The notes under the pieces: generated by a model
What the model was told of the DNA's origin: nothing
Database searches by the model: none
The model's input: only the letters and a program-made list of their open reading frames with translations
From: Fischerella sp. PCC 9605
GTDB taxonomy: Bacteria; Cyanobacteriota; Cyanobacteriia; Cyanobacteriales; Nostocaceae
Assembly: GCF_000517105.1 (NCBI RefSeq)
Contig: NZ_KI912148.1
Span: 1,048,518 to 1,112,517 of the forward strand
Reading direction: 5' to 3'
DNA: 64,000 nt
Made by a program: the position numbers and the translations under genes
Shown here: positions 46,979-56,739 of the stretch, piece by piece
How positions within the stretch are numbered: position 1 is the stretch's first letter
How the letters are laid out: each line of letters opens with the position of its first letter

Positions 46979-48175
46979 TCAGGAAATACTTTTGACTTCT
47001 AGCGGTAAAATGACAGTGAAGGTAGAGCCAACCCCAAAGCGCGAAACCAGTTCTATTCTGCCTTGCAATAGTTCGACAAGCTGCTTGACTATTGCCAATC
47101 CTAAGCCAGTACTATCGGGTAAGCGAGTGTGTGAAGCAGAGCGCGATCGATAGAAGGGATCAAAGATATGCGGTTGGTCTTCTGGTGGAATTCCCACTCC
47201 TGTATCACTTATTGCAATAGACCATTGGTTATTAGATAGCACCTGACACGTTAATTGGATGGTTCCCGACTGTGTGTATCGAATCGCATTACTTAGAAGA
47301 TTCGTGAGGATTTGCTGTAATCGCAAGGAATCTGTTACAACTTGATCGGGAGCGCCAGAGGTGTCAATTACCATCTCAAGCCTTTTCGCATCGGCTAGAG
47401 GCTCCATTATCTCCACAACATGATTAATCGCTGAGCGCACATCTGTTGGTACTAAATGCAGTTGTATTTTCGCAGCTTTGCATCGAGAAAGTTCCAGTGC
47501 TGAGTTAATCAGGCTGAGTAATTGGCGACCATTGCGTAGCACTCGCTCGATGTTTTCGACGCTAGGCAGAGTGTCCCTTATATCTGGGCGCTGTCGGGCT
47601 TGGCGCAAAAACAAATCTGAGTAGTTAATGATCGAGTTGAGAGGGGTTTTGAGTTCGTGAGCTAGCACAGAGAAATTTTCCTGAGTCGTGTTCACCAAGC
47701 GAATCAGTTGCTCATTCGTAAGCATCAGCTGACTTTGCAGTTCCTCTAGTTCACGCAACCGCTCCTGTGTATAGCTTTTAAAGCACTGAGCAATGGCTTC
47801 ATCTACTACAGCATTAATCACCCTCACGGCTCGAATCACTTCTGTAACTGTTCCTAACTGTAGCTCTGCATTGATTGCAAAAAATATCTCTTGGCGCAGT
47901 AGGCGATACTCCCATGCGATTTCAGCGGGGTCAAAGCCCTGTTTAGCTCTGAAAACGCCATGCGTCAAACTTGCCCGAACTAGCAACTCAATATCACTGT
48001 CAGTCGATTCAGAAAGCACAGTTATTATTGCTGCTAAGACATGGGGAATATGATCCCGTATATTCGTGCGAGGTAGTGAATCGGCACTCTCAATTTGCTC
48101 GTCAACGCGAACAGCTGTAACCCACTTCTCGACAATCGTGTTAGTTTTTTCACTCAGCAGTTGACTAAAATCCAT
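46979..48175 (-). CDS. Sensor histidine kinase with RsbRD-like N-terminal domain
   Basis: A 398-residue cytoplasmic kinase. N-terminal residues 1-150 (LLSEKTNTIVEKWVTAV, FRAKQGFDPAEIAWEYRLLR) resemble the RsbT co-antagonist RsbRD N-terminal domain. The core has the His in LAHELKTPLNSIINYSD, N box TNLLSNAIRYTQ, G1 DTGVGIP and STGLGLAIV. It probably feeds a phosphorelay; no cognate response regulator is adjacent. It is the 5' end of the signalling cluster on this strand, though the long repeat region separates it from the CheB genes. Confidence 0.88.
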   Translation of the reverse strand: MDFSQLLSEKTNTIVEKWVTAVRVDEQIESADSLPRTNIRDHIPHVLAAIITVLSESTDSDIELLVRASLTHGVFRAKQGFDPAEIAWEYRLLRQEIFFAINAELQLGTVTEVIRAVRVINAVVDEAIAQCFKSYTQERLRELEELQSQLMLTNEQLIRLVNTTQENFSVLAHELKTPLNSIINYSDLFLRQARQRPDIRDTLPSVENIERVLRNGRQLLSLINSALELSRCKAAKIQLHLVPTDVRSAINHVVEIMEPLADAKRLEMVIDTSGAPDQVVTDSLRLQQILTNLLSNAIRYTQSGTIQLTCQVLSNNQWSIAISDTGVGIPPEDQPHIFDPFYRSRSASHTRLPDSTGLGLAIVKQLVELLQGRIELVSRFGVGSTFTVILPLEVKSIS

Positions 48176-48443
48176 TGGATAGTAAGCGCAGACAAGAGTA
48201 GATGAGAAAATCCCTGAACTAAATTAGTTTAGATTTGACAGATTTAAATTTATCAGCATCAATTAAACACGCACCTTTTCCATGAGACATAAAACAGCAC
48301 ACTCATCACAGAAATTGTGATGTTACTTAACAAAATCTGACAAAGGGCATAAAAATTATGAATTATGAAATTTTCAGCATTCAGTATTCATCATTCATAA
48401 TTTTCACCTATTCCCAATTCCCAATGCCCGCGAATTCCCCAGA
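48176..48443. repeat. Intergenic region with ATTATGA-type units
   Basis: AT-rich. Short ATTATGAA/ATTCAGT/ATTCATC units around 48356-48410 resemble those at 60256-60290. No gene seen. Confidence 0.5.
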
Positions 48444-50330
48444 CTAAGATGCCCGCAATTTTCCTTTGTGTACCCGTTCGCGGCTGCCAGTAGGAATTGC
48501 AGCAATTAACTTCTGCGTGTACTCTTGTTTTGGTTCGCGGTAGATATGTTCTGCTATGCCTTGCTCGACAATTTCACCATGATTCATTACCAAAATGCGA
48601 TCGCTCATAAATTTCACCACACTCAAGTCGTGGGAAATAAAGATATAAGTTAAACCAAATTCGTCTTGCAATTCTTTCAGCAAATTCAATACCTGCGCCT
48701 GTACTGACACATCCAACGCCGAAACCGATTCATCGCAGATGATAAATTTGGGATTCAAGGCCAAAGAGCGAGCGATACAAATCCGCTGGCGTTGACCACC
48801 AGAAAATTGATGCGGATAGCGATTCATGGCATCTGCACTCAACCCCACCCGTTCTAACAAATAAGCGGCGCGTTCTCGCCTTGCTTGCTTTGTTTTGCCA
48901 ATAGAGTGAATCACCAACGGTTCCATGATGGCGTCTCCCACCTTCATACGGGGATCGAGGGAGCTAAAGGGGTTTTGGAAGACAATTTGCATTTCTCGGC
49001 GCAGTTTTTGCAACGTCTCTCCCTTCAGGGTGGTGATGTCTCGCCCCTCAAATATTATTTGACCGCCCATCGGCTCAATTAATCGCAGCAAAGTTCTGCC
49101 CAGAGTGGTTTTGCCACAACCAGATTCTCCTACCAAGCCCACAGTTTCCCCTTTTTTGACATCAAAGGAAACACCATTCACTGCCATATGGTAACGTTTT
49201 GTGCCACCAAACATTCCTTTGATGGGAAAACCAACCTTAAGGTCACGCACTTCCAAAAGAGGCTGTTCTCTTTCTAAGTCTGCCAATCTTTGAGCGATTT
49301 CCTCAGCCGTTACATCCGGTGGTTCTGTGGGTTCTTTAGCTTGAATTACTAGTTCTCCTGCTGGTACTTCCTCCACACTCATGTAATCAGAAACTGTCAG
49401 CAGTTTGCGGGGACGGCGGTTGAGTGTGGGGCGGCAAGCTACTAAGCCTTTAGTATAGGGATGCTGGGGATTAGCAAAAATTTTGATTGCATCCTCGAAT
49501 TCAACAATTTTGCCTCTGTACATCACCGCAACTTTATCCGCAATTTCTGCAATTAGTCCCAAGTCGTGGCTGATGAAAATCAGTGCCATGTCGCGACTAG
49601 CCTGCAATTCTCGCAGCAAATCAATAATTGTCGCTTGCACTGTCACATCCAAGGCGGTAGTTGGTTCGTCGGCAATTAATACCAAGGGGTTGCAGGAGAT
49701 TGCCATCGCAATCATTACCCGTTGCAACTGACCACCAGAAAGTTGATGCGGGTAGCGTTCTAGTATTGCTTCTTTGTGTTGGTTGACTAACTTAAGCAGC
49801 TTGTGCTCGTCTATGGTGGTTGAACCAAAAGATGAGTGTTGCCAAGTGTGAAGATACTGCTGCTTAATTTGCTCATCGCTCTTGAGCAATTTTACTTCTT
49901 GCAAACGAGCGATCGCTTGTTGTCGTGCTTCGGCTACGGAAATATTCTGATGCCGCAAAATTGCTTCTGTGAGTTGAAAGCCAATGTTATAAACCGGATT
50001 GAGCGAACTCATCGGTTCCTGGAAAATCATGGCAATATCGCCGCCTCTGTGTAGCTGAACTTCTTCAGCAGGCAACTCTAGCAAATTGATAGGTTTGCTA
50101 TTTTCATTGGCACGAAACCAGATTTCCCCACCTGTTACCCTACCCGGAGACTGTAATAAACCCATTACTGCTAGGGCTGTGACTGATTTGCCACTCCCCG
50201 ACTCTCCTACTATGCCTAGAGTTTCACCTCGATGCAATTGAAAGGAAATACCATCTAGAGCTTTGACTATTTTGTCATCACCAGTAAATTCCACTTGCAG
50301 ATTGCGAACATCTAGGATAGCTTCTTTCAT
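48444..50330 (-). CDS. Tandem ATP-binding subunit of a peptide/nickel-type ABC transporter
   Basis: A 628-residue protein with two complete ATPase halves. The first has Walker [10 protein letters not shown] (42-50), [12 protein letters not shown] and [12 protein letters not shown]; the second has [22 protein letters not shown] and [12 protein letters not shown]. Each half ends with the oligopeptide-transporter-type HPYTKGL/QEYTQKL region. This is a DppD-DppF style fusion as in GsiA/YejF, taking up peptides or similar solutes. Permease and binding protein genes are not adjacent. Confidence 0.92.
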   Translation of the reverse strand: MKEAILDVRNLQVEFTGDDKIVKALDGISFQLHRGETLGIVGESGSGKSVTALAVMGLLQSPGRVTGGEIWFRANENSKPINLLELPAEEVQLHRGGDIAMIFQEPMSSLNPVYNIGFQLTEAILRHQNISVAEARQQAIARLQEVKLLKSDEQIKQQYLHTWQHSSFGSTTIDEHKLLKLVNQHKEAILERYPHQLSGGQLQRVMIAMAISCNPLVLIADEPTTALDVTVQATIIDLLRELQASRDMALIFISHDLGLIAEIADKVAVMYRGKIVEFEDAIKIFANPQHPYTKGLVACRPTLNRRPRKLLTVSDYMSVEEVPAGELVIQAKEPTEPPDVTAEEIAQRLADLEREQPLLEVRDLKVGFPIKGMFGGTKRYHMAVNGVSFDVKKGETVGLVGESGCGKTTLGRTLLRLIEPMGGQIIFEGRDITTLKGETLQKLRREMQIVFQNPFSSLDPRMKVGDAIMEPLVIHSIGKTKQARRERAAYLLERVGLSADAMNRYPHQFSGGQRQRICIARSLALNPKFIICDESVSALDVSVQAQVLNLLKELQDEFGLTYIFISHDLSVVKFMSDRILVMNHGEIVEQGIAEHIYREPKQEYTQKLIAAIPTGSRERVHKGKLRAS

Positions 50331-50515
50331 ATGAAGTCGGGTATTAATATTTAGATTGAAAATTAATCAGGATTCTAACAGGTGCTGTAGTTTTTTGCGA
50401 ACAATGTAACTTTTGTTAGATGTTAAGTTAATTTTTTTGATTTTTACATTTTTAGCACTCAAATTTGCATTACAAATTACAAACTAAGCACGGCTTTGCT
50501 AAAAAAAGAAGCGAT

Positions 50516-50594
50516 CTCAAACGCACCAGGTAGCAAAGGTAAGCGCAGAGGAACGTTGAGTATTGGCACAAAAATTTCGTGCGCGAACTTATAG
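50516..50594. repeat. Dispersed repeat of the AACGCACCAGG family (copy)
   Basis: AAACGCACCAGG, GGTAAGCGCAGAGG and AAAATTTCGTGCGCGAACTT appear in this order, matching 27330-27405 closely. Confidence 0.65.
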
Positions 50595-50622
50595 AATTTT
50601 GTACTAAGCAACAGATTGGCAA

Positions 50623-50655
50623 CAGATGTAACGGATGAACTATCCGCTACATCTG
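50623..50655 (-). terminator. Candidate terminator hairpin after ssb
   Basis: CAGATGTA and CGGAT (50623-50636) pair with ATCCG and TACATCTG (50642-50655) with one mismatch and a five-base loop, 46 bp past the ssb stop on the minus strand. No strong U-run follows, so function as a terminator is tentative. Confidence 0.45.
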
Positions 50656-50700
50656 CTACCAGCATTGCACCCATAACCTACAAACAAAAAATTCTTTCAC

Positions 50701-51252
50701 CTAGAAAGGGATGTCATCAACATCTGGTTCTTGGTTTGGTACTACAGGAGGATAAGAACTACGCTCGTAATTTGAGCTTTGAGATGTGGATTGAGAGAAA
50801 TCATTTTGGGAAGCGACGCCAACGTTACTTGCAGCTGGAGTTGATGCCGGAGGTGGCGAATCGTAACTAGCAGCGGCTTTGGCTTTGCTGGCAGTAGTAG
50901 CAGGCACAGAGGTCGTAGCCATCACTGCTGGTGATGAACTGGTATTAATACCACCTGATACAGAGTAAATTTTTTGCACTGTCAATTCAGCACGCTTTTC
51001 TTTGAAACCTTCTGGACGCTCAATAGTATGCATACCTAAGCGTCCTTCTAGAAGCACGCGATCGCCAATGTGATAGTTTTGCTGAATTTCTTTTGCCATG
51101 TTGCCCCAGCCTACAACTTTTAAATTTGCAGCAGGATCACCTTCCCGCTGTGCTGGGAACTGCACTAACATTTCTGTTACTTCCAATCCATCTGGTGTAA
51201 AGCGGAGTTCTGGTTCTTTAACAATTTCCGCCATTAAAATGCAGCTGTTCAT
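50701..51252 (-). CDS. ssb: Single-stranded DNA-binding protein
   Basis: A 183-residue protein. An OB-fold at residues 1-110 (MNSCILMAEIVKEPELRFT, NLKVVGWGNMAKEI, GDRVLLEGRLGMHT), a Ser/Ala/Thr-rich flexible linker and the acidic tip DVDDIPF that binds partner repair proteins. The N-terminus lacks the usual NxVxLxGRLxxDPE pattern of bacterial SSB and resembles the second, cyanobacterial-type SSB. RecJ, another SSB partner, is encoded in the same window. Confidence 0.9.
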   Translation of the reverse strand: MNSCILMAEIVKEPELRFTPDGLEVTEMLVQFPAQREGDPAANLKVVGWGNMAKEIQQNYHIGDRVLLEGRLGMHTIERPEGFKEKRAELTVQKIYSVSGGINTSSSPAVMATTSVPATTASKAKAAASYDSPPPASTPAASNVGVASQNDFSQSTSQSSNYERSSYPPVVPNQEPDVDDIPF

Positions 51253-51636
51253 TCAATCCTCCTTGAAAATAGGGACTAGGGACTAGGGATTAGGGTTTTC
51301 ATCCACGGTGGCGGTTAATTCCGCCATGACACCTGACTTGAAAAAATGATGAATACTGACTTCAGGCTTTTTGCTTAGTATTATTACTAAATACAAAAAA
51401 GTAAATTATCATCCTTATTGATGCAGTAAGCTCTATTTAGTAACCACAACTGTTGTTTTTTAACTTTGAGAATTTATTAACCAATTCCATATTTACACTC
51501 TTGGCTTTGAGACTGTTTTAGCATATTCAGTCAAGCAAGTACCGCGAACAGTGGCGATTAGCTGTTCAAAGACTGCACTGTACTGGAATAAATGTTTAAT
51601 TTTACCATTTATTGGTACAAATGTACCATATCATGT
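51253..51636. other. Intergenic region upstream of ssb
   Basis: Contains GGGACTA/GGGATTA heptamers at about 51273-51297, then AT-rich text. No gene and no clear LexA-type site is seen. Confidence 0.5.
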
Positions 51637-52893
51637 TCAGGTAGTGACGTGAGCGGGAAAAATGCCATAGGCTATCAACCGCGCTAACAAGTCACGCAAC
51701 CAGGGCAAGCGTAACCAAGGAGGTAACTGAAACTGTTGGTTTGAACTCAGAACCCGGGCTGCTATTCGCTGCTGCATAAAAGCCTGGAATGCTTGGATAA
51801 CGCGGGTTGGTAATTCTCGCTGGCGCTGCACTTTCGCAAGGTGGCGCAGTTCTACACGTCCTTGTTTGAGTGGTTGACTCAAGACGTTAGCAGCGACAAC
51901 AGCATCTTGAATAGCATAGTTAATACCAACTCCACCGACAGGGGACATAACATGGGCGGCGTCACCAATGAGTAGCAGTCCGAGACGATACCAACGCACT
52001 AGACGACTGGACTCTACCGATAGAAAAGCGATCTGCGACCAATTTTGTAGGTGTTCGATCCGGTCTTGTAACTCTGGCACTACTTCCACAATCGACTTTC
52101 TTAAAGCTTCCATACCAGTAGCACGAATTTCTTGATAGCCTCCCTTGGGAATCAAGTAAGCAATTTGCCATTGTTCGCCGCGATCGAGCATTACTAAGAT
52201 ATGACCGCGACCGATGCGCCCCATCGCACCCTCCGGGTCTTCTGGTCGCTTGGGTAGACGAAACCACAGCACATCCATCGGTGGTGAAGTTTGGATCGAT
52301 GCAAAGCCACCCAGTTGGCGCAGACGCGAATGACGCCCATCTGCACCCACCGTCAGGATTGCCCGGACTTCATGCCAGCCACCATGTCCGCGATAGCGCA
52401 CGCCTTTAACTACTCCATCTTCCTCAATCAATTCCTGCACATTCGCACCCATGACTAACTGAAAATTTGGGTATTTTTGCGCTTCGGCGGTAATAAACTC
52501 CAGAAATTTCACCTGCGGAAGTATCATTATGTAGGAATAGCGGGTTTTTAGGTGGCTGAAATCAGCCAGAGTGACAGTAGTTTCCGGAGTCCGAATCCTC
52601 ATTTGTTGTATTTTGGCATGAGGAAGTTGCAGCAAGCGGTCTGCCAAACCTAGTTCCTCCATAATTTCCATCACCGATGGGTGAATGGTGTCTCCCCGGA
52701 AATCGCGGTCAAAATCTTTGTGCGCTTCCAGCAGCATTACGGGTATGCCTTGACGTGCTAAAAGTAGAGCAAGAACAGCACCTGCTGGCCCTCCACCAAC
52801 AATGCAACAATTTGTGGTTTGTGCGTCTACAATGTCATGAACAGGGGTTGGCGTCTCTTGAGAAGAAGAATTTGAGGTAATGTGAGAAGCCAT
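51637..52893 (-). CDS. FAD-dependent monooxygenase (UbiH/PHBH-like)
   Basis: A 418-residue flavoprotein. The dinucleotide motif CCIVGGGPAGAVLALLLARQG is near residues 29-49, TVGADGRHSRLRQLGG near 180 matches the DG motif, and LLIGDAAHVMSPVGGVGIN near 307 is the second FAD motif. It belongs to the aromatic-ring hydroxylase group (PF01494). The substrate is unknown. It appears to be a single-gene unit. Confidence 0.88.
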   Translation of the reverse strand: MASHITSNSSSQETPTPVHDIVDAQTTNCCIVGGGPAGAVLALLLARQGIPVMLLEAHKDFDRDFRGDTIHPSVMEIMEELGLADRLLQLPHAKIQQMRIRTPETTVTLADFSHLKTRYSYIMILPQVKFLEFITAEAQKYPNFQLVMGANVQELIEEDGVVKGVRYRGHGGWHEVRAILTVGADGRHSRLRQLGGFASIQTSPPMDVLWFRLPKRPEDPEGAMGRIGRGHILVMLDRGEQWQIAYLIPKGGYQEIRATGMEALRKSIVEVVPELQDRIEHLQNWSQIAFLSVESSRLVRWYRLGLLLIGDAAHVMSPVGGVGINYAIQDAVVAANVLSQPLKQGRVELRHLAKVQRQRELPTRVIQAFQAFMQQRIAARVLSSNQQFQLPPWLRLPWLRDLLARLIAYGIFPAHVTT

Positions 52894-53029
52894 AAAAAAA
52901 TTCTCCTTTTGGCTTTAATTCCAAGGTAGTTTGGTTGTTATAATGAAGACTATTTTTTTAACTTTTCGTATTCACCACAAACGTGTATTATGAGCGCTAA
53001 ATCATACTTGTCCTTTATTATTTGTCTTT

Positions 53030-53075
53030 ACCAATGACAAATGACTAATGACAAATGACCAATGACCATTGACCC
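53030..53075. repeat. TAATGAC/ACCAATG heptamer array
   Basis: Heptamers of the ACAAATG, ACTAATG and ACCAATG type directly in front of the ABC ATPase gene. Confidence 0.7.
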
Positions 53076-53096
53076 TTGCTGTTATCTGAAAAACTC

Positions 53097-54485
53097 GTGG
53101 CGCAGGTAGTATTAGAAAACGTTTACAAAAGTTTTCCTCCTCGTAGAGGGGAAGGTGTTACTACACCAACTCAACTAACACTCAAGTCTGGGAATAATAG
53201 TGATGTAACTGCCCCAAAAGGCGCAGATAGTGTGAATGTCTTGCGGCGGATAAACCTTACCGTGGCAGATGGTGAATTTATGGTGCTGGTAGGGCCTTCT
53301 GGTTGTGGCAAAAGCACCTTGCTGCGGTTAATTGCTGGGTTAGAACAGATGACAGGAGGCAATATCTGGGTAGGCGATCGCCTAATTAACAACCTTCCGC
53401 CCAAGGAACGAGATATTGCAATGGTGTTTCAAAATTACGCCCTCTATCCCCACATGACCGTGTATGACAATATTGCTTTTGGATTGCGACGGCGATCGAC
53501 AGTAGATGGGGAGATAGGGAGATGGGGAGATAGGGAGAGACTCGCCCCATCTCCCCACCACCCCACCACCCCACCATCATCTTTAACAGTTTGGGCTGAA
53601 AATTTACTTGTAGCGTTGACAAGAAGTTTACCAAAAGGTCTCCGTTATATTTCTGGGAAAGAACGGGGAGTGGATGAACAGGTGCGGTATGTTGCCCAAC
53701 TTTTGCAAATCGAAGCACTGTTAAATCGCTTACCCAAGCAGTTATCTGGCGGACAAAGGCAACGGGTAGCATTAGGAAGGGCGATCGCGCGTAACCCGCA
53801 AGTATTTTTAATGGATGAACCGCTTTCTAACTTAGATGCTAAATTGCGTGCAGAAACCCGCGCCCAGATTGTCAAACTGCAACGCCAATTGGGAACAACG
53901 ACGATTTACGTTACCCACGACCAAACCGAAGCGATGACAATGGGCGATCGCATTGCCATTCTCAATCAAGGTCAACTCCAACAAGTTGCCCACCCATTAG
54001 AACTTTACAACCGCCCCGCTAACCTGTTTGTGGCTGAATTCATTGGTTCACCGCCAATGAATTTTATCCCCGTGGAATTTCATGCGCCTCTGTTAATTAC
54101 CAATGGCGATTTTCGTCTGACCCTACCAGATTTTTGGGGAAATGCCTTGCAAGAATACGACGGACGCACCTTAATTTTAGGCATTCGTCCAGAACATTTG
54201 ATTTTGAGCGCGCCTGCTACCAAAAATCTGCCAGTCCAAGTTGAATTAGTAGAAAACCTTGGCAACGATACCTATCTATCTACAAAACTCATCGGATCTG
54301 GTTTTCACAAAGTCCCTATCTCCAACAATTGTTTGCAAGTCCGAGTACCTCCAGACCGCTTTTTACGTATTGGTGAGGAGTTATGGTTGTCCCTAACACC
54401 AGAGAAACTTCACTTTTTTGACCCAGAAACTGAACTGGCGATATTTCCCAAGAGTTCATCGCCTTATTTACCATTTGATAAGTAA
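53097..54485 (+). CDS. Sugar/polyol-type ABC transporter ATPase (UgpC/MalK family) with repeat insertion
   Basis: A 462-residue ATPase from a GTG at 53097 (VAQVVLENVYKSFPP). Walker A GPSGCGKST, Q-loop FQNYALYPHMT, signature LSGGQRQRVALGRAIA, Walker B VFLMDEPLSNLD and switch VTHDQTEAM, then the MalK-like C-terminal TOBE/OB domains. Between the Q-loop and signature is an unusually long segment; its first part (DGEIGRWGDRERLAPSPHHP, about residues 138-160) is translation of a heptamer array at 53509-53580. The segment around TRSLPKGLRYISGKERGVDEQ may be native. The substrate could be a sugar or compatible solute. Confidence 0.88.
   Translation: MAQVVLENVYKSFPPRRGEGVTTPTQLTLKSGNNSDVTAPKGADSVNVLRRINLTVADGEFMVLVGPSGCGKSTLLRLIAGLEQMTGGNIWVGDRLINNLPPKERDIAMVFQNYALYPHMTVYDNIAFGLRRRSTVDGEIGRWGDRERLAPSPHHPTTPPSSLTVWAENLLVALTRSLPKGLRYISGKERGVDEQVRYVAQLLQIEALLNRLPKQLSGGQRQRVALGRAIARNPQVFLMDEPLSNLDAKLRAETRAQIVKLQRQLGTTTIYVTHDQTEAMTMGDRIAILNQGQLQQVAHPLELYNRPANLFVAEFIGSPPMNFIPVEFHAPLLITNGDFRLTLPDFWGNALQEYDGRTLILGIRPEHLILSAPATKNLPVQVELVENLGNDTYLSTKLIGSGFHKVPISNNCLQVRVPPDRFLRIGEELWLSLTPEKLHFFDPETELAIFPKSSSPYLPFDK
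53509..53580. repeat. Heptamer array inside the ABC ATPase gene
   Basis: GGGGAGATAG-type units run into CACCACCCCACCA units, the same composition as intergenic arrays. The frame of the gene is kept. Confidence 0.85.
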
Positions 54486-54575
54486 GTACAGCTTGGCTAA
54501 AAATGAAACGCCCCAGGATGCAGAGTTTCAGTGCAAAATTTCAATCGGGTTTCATTTTCTTCTTCCAATTTTCCC

Positions 54576-55271
54576 TTATTTAGCAAGACCATGCTCAAGA
54601 GCAAAACGAACTAACTCGGTACGGCTATTAGTACCAGTTTTACTAAACAAACGGCTGACGTACTTCTCAACATTGCGGACGCTGGTTTCCAAGCGACGGG
54701 CAATTTCTTTGTTCATCAAGCCTTCCGCTACTAAATTCAAAACACTTTGTTCTCGGGGAGTCAAGTCAATTGTAAAAGGTGGTGGGGATTGGGCGATCGC
54801 GCTTCTTTGAGTCAATAAAGCTTTAATTTGGGCAATTTGATTGGCTAAATCGGCAATATCAGGTGTTTCGCCCTCTTCTGTGGTTGCTTGAGTTTTGGTA
54901 ACACGGCGAGTAAGTAAGTTTTCGACGATTGCCACTAACTCATCAGGATCGAAAGGTTTGGGCAGATAGGCGTCAACACCAGCTTGATAACCTTGGATGC
55001 GATCGGTCGTCATACCTTTAGCAGTTAAAAATATTACTGGCAGCGCTCGAAAACGAGGGTCTTCACGCAATTGCTTCAGAAACTGATACCCATCTACCTG
55101 AGGCATCATAATGTCAGAAATCACCAAGTCAGGTGTACTTTGCTGCATCAATTCCCAACCTTCACGAGCGTTACTGGCAACCTGAACGCTGAAACCGCTT
55201 TCTTGTAAATAATCTTTTACTGCTTCACGCAATCCCGGCTCATCATCTACCAGTAACAGTTGTGCTGACAT
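54576..55271 (-). CDS. NarL/LuxR-type response regulator
   Basis: A 231-residue regulator. The receiver domain has acidic pocket DDE at 9-11, phospho-acceptor Asp53 in ISDIMMPQ, Thr in FLTAKG and Lys in YLPKPFD. A Thr/Glu-rich linker precedes the C-terminal LuxR-type helix-turn-helix (LTPREQSVLNLVAEGLMNKEIARRLETSVRNVEKYVSRLFSKT). It resembles the Ycf29-like group of cyanobacteria. No kinase is adjacent. Confidence 0.92.
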   Translation of the reverse strand: MSAQLLLVDDEPGLREAVKDYLQESGFSVQVASNAREGWELMQQSTPDLVISDIMMPQVDGYQFLKQLREDPRFRALPVIFLTAKGMTTDRIQGYQAGVDAYLPKPFDPDELVAIVENLLTRRVTKTQATTEEGETPDIADLANQIAQIKALLTQRSAIAQSPPPFTIDLTPREQSVLNLVAEGLMNKEIARRLETSVRNVEKYVSRLFSKTGTNSRTELVRFALEHGLAK

Positions 55272-55893
55272 TTACTGTTTCCTTTCCTCAACTCTATTTA
55301 CAATTTAGCGAAAATTAGCAGGCTCTTGTTAACTACAGACAAAGGAAAAGGAAAGTATCGCCACTAGCTAAAATAATCTTTAGGGATTACCAAGAAATAA
55401 ATTATCCCTTCTTGTGGAGTGGGCGTCTCGCCCGCCCTTGGTTATGGGCGGACAGGATGTCCACCCCACAAGAAAAATTGTATGTTTTTTTATTTGGAAG
55501 TCCCTTATAAAAATTATGTCTTTATAAATTTAAAAACTCTAGGAATAACAAACCAGTATAGAGCAAATACACTCTCGCTAGTTCAAATGTTTTTGAGTAC
55601 ATATTGTTATTGAGCTTCAACGGGGACACTTTATGTCCCCGTTGTCTTATCTCTCTATCTCTTGGAAACTCTTTCGCTGGTAATTACACTACATGAAATA
55701 TAGAAGGATTTTCTTGCCTAGAACCAATCCGGCTTTGTGCAAAGCCTGCTAATTTCAGTACTCGCACTGTCAAAGTAGAAAAATTCCATGCGAAGACTTG
55801 ATGCAGAGTATTAAAGTAGGAGGTGCGTACTTTGAAGCCGAAGACCTCAAAGCAATTTACGCGATCGCGCTCAACTTGCTCTACATTAAAAAG
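55272..55893. other. Intergenic region with hairpins
   Basis: About 620 bp without a supported gene. Around 55415-55474 is a dispersed inverted repeat, CTTGTGGAGTGGGCG to TCCACCCCACAAG, related to text at 33450-33482. 55618-55644 is a perfect hairpin. The frames here lack start signals. Confidence 0.55.
55618..55644. terminator. Strong hairpin, probable terminator
   Basis: CAACGGGGACA (55618-55628) and TGTCCCCGTTG (55634-55644) form a perfect 11-bp stem with a five-base loop, followed on the plus strand by a T-rich stretch. No plus-strand gene ends nearby; it is about 250 bp past the minus-strand GAF gene. Confidence 0.65.
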
Positions 55894-56403
55894 CTATGTA
55901 TCTGTTACCATCAAACCGATACGATGTGCAACTAGTTGCAGTTGCTCTATATCACGCTCAGTAAATTGATGGGACTCAAGAGTACCAACGTGCAGTACTC
56001 CGACCATATCCTGTTTGAGCGGCACTGGTATGCCGACAAGCGATTTCAGATCCTTTTGACGCAAGACTGGACTGACTACCTCTACCTTCGATAAGTCATC
56101 GACTATCATAGGCTTCTTGTTTGCGGCAATGCGACCAGCTATGCCTTGTTTGATGGGAATACGGATCTGTTGTTCTATCTCTTCCTCAAGTCCGATGCTG
56201 GCATACACACCCAAATTCTGTTGCTCCTTAACTGGTAGCAGGAATGTAACAGTATCAACAGACATATACTCTCGCAACCACTCAAGCAGCTTTTGGAGGG
56301 ATGTAGAAAACTTTGTGGTTATCTTGTTCTGCTCCCCATCGATAAATACATTCCAACCCCTGTAGGAGTTAGGTAAACCAGTGCAGTCTCCCCAAAATAC
56401 CAT
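55894..56403 (-). CDS. GAF-domain protein
   Basis: A 169-residue protein in which one GAF domain fills most of the length: LREYMSVDTVTFLLPV, GIAGRIAANKKPMIVDDLSK, LVGIPVPLKQDMVGVLHVGTL and FTERDIEQLQLVAHRIGLMV. No kinase, cyclase or conserved bilin Cys is attached, so it is a stand-alone sensor domain or a fragment of a larger protein. The first residues (MVFWGDCTGLPNSYRGW) are not GAF-like. The ligand is unknown. Confidence 0.82.
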   Translation of the reverse strand: MVFWGDCTGLPNSYRGWNVFIDGEQNKITTKFSTSLQKLLEWLREYMSVDTVTFLLPVKEQQNLGVYASIGLEEEIEQQIRIPIKQGIAGRIAANKKPMIVDDLSKVEVVSPVLRQKDLKSLVGIPVPLKQDMVGVLHVGTLESHQFTERDIEQLQLVAHRIGLMVTDT

Positions 56404-56739
56404 TACTTACACTCCAGTAAATACAAAGTTTATAAATTGCAGTAGGATGCCCGAAAATTATAACTTGATTGTAAATATTGAATACGGCGATCGCATGATT
56501 AAAATCAAGTGGAAATTTCCGCTAAATAGTACTATTTACACTTGAATTGAACAAGCCAAAAAAAGTTCCTTTTCCAACTCTTTTTTGATAATAGTTTTGC
56601 TATCGAAGTTGAGACAACAGCACCGAGCGAACTAAATGCAGCCATTCTGAAATAACTAGAAAGACTGGTTCATACCATCCTTAATTATTTAGATGATTTA
56701 ATTAGTAATAAATAACTAGCAATTACAAACCAAAAATTT
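56404..56739. other. Intergenic region between GAF and GT2 genes
   Basis: AT-rich with one GCGATCGC site; no gene, hairpin or array stands out. Confidence 0.5.

Larger units (their letters stand above)
50331..50700. other. Intergenic region between ABC ATPase and ssb
   Basis: No supported gene. 50516-50594 is a dispersed repeat of the AACGCACCAGG family, and 50623-50655 is a strong hairpin just beyond the ssb stop. Confidence 0.55.

Noticed and set aside
55419-55613. 64-codon plus-strand frame
   Set aside because: Starts in a dispersed inverted repeat; no homology-like features or ribosome site.
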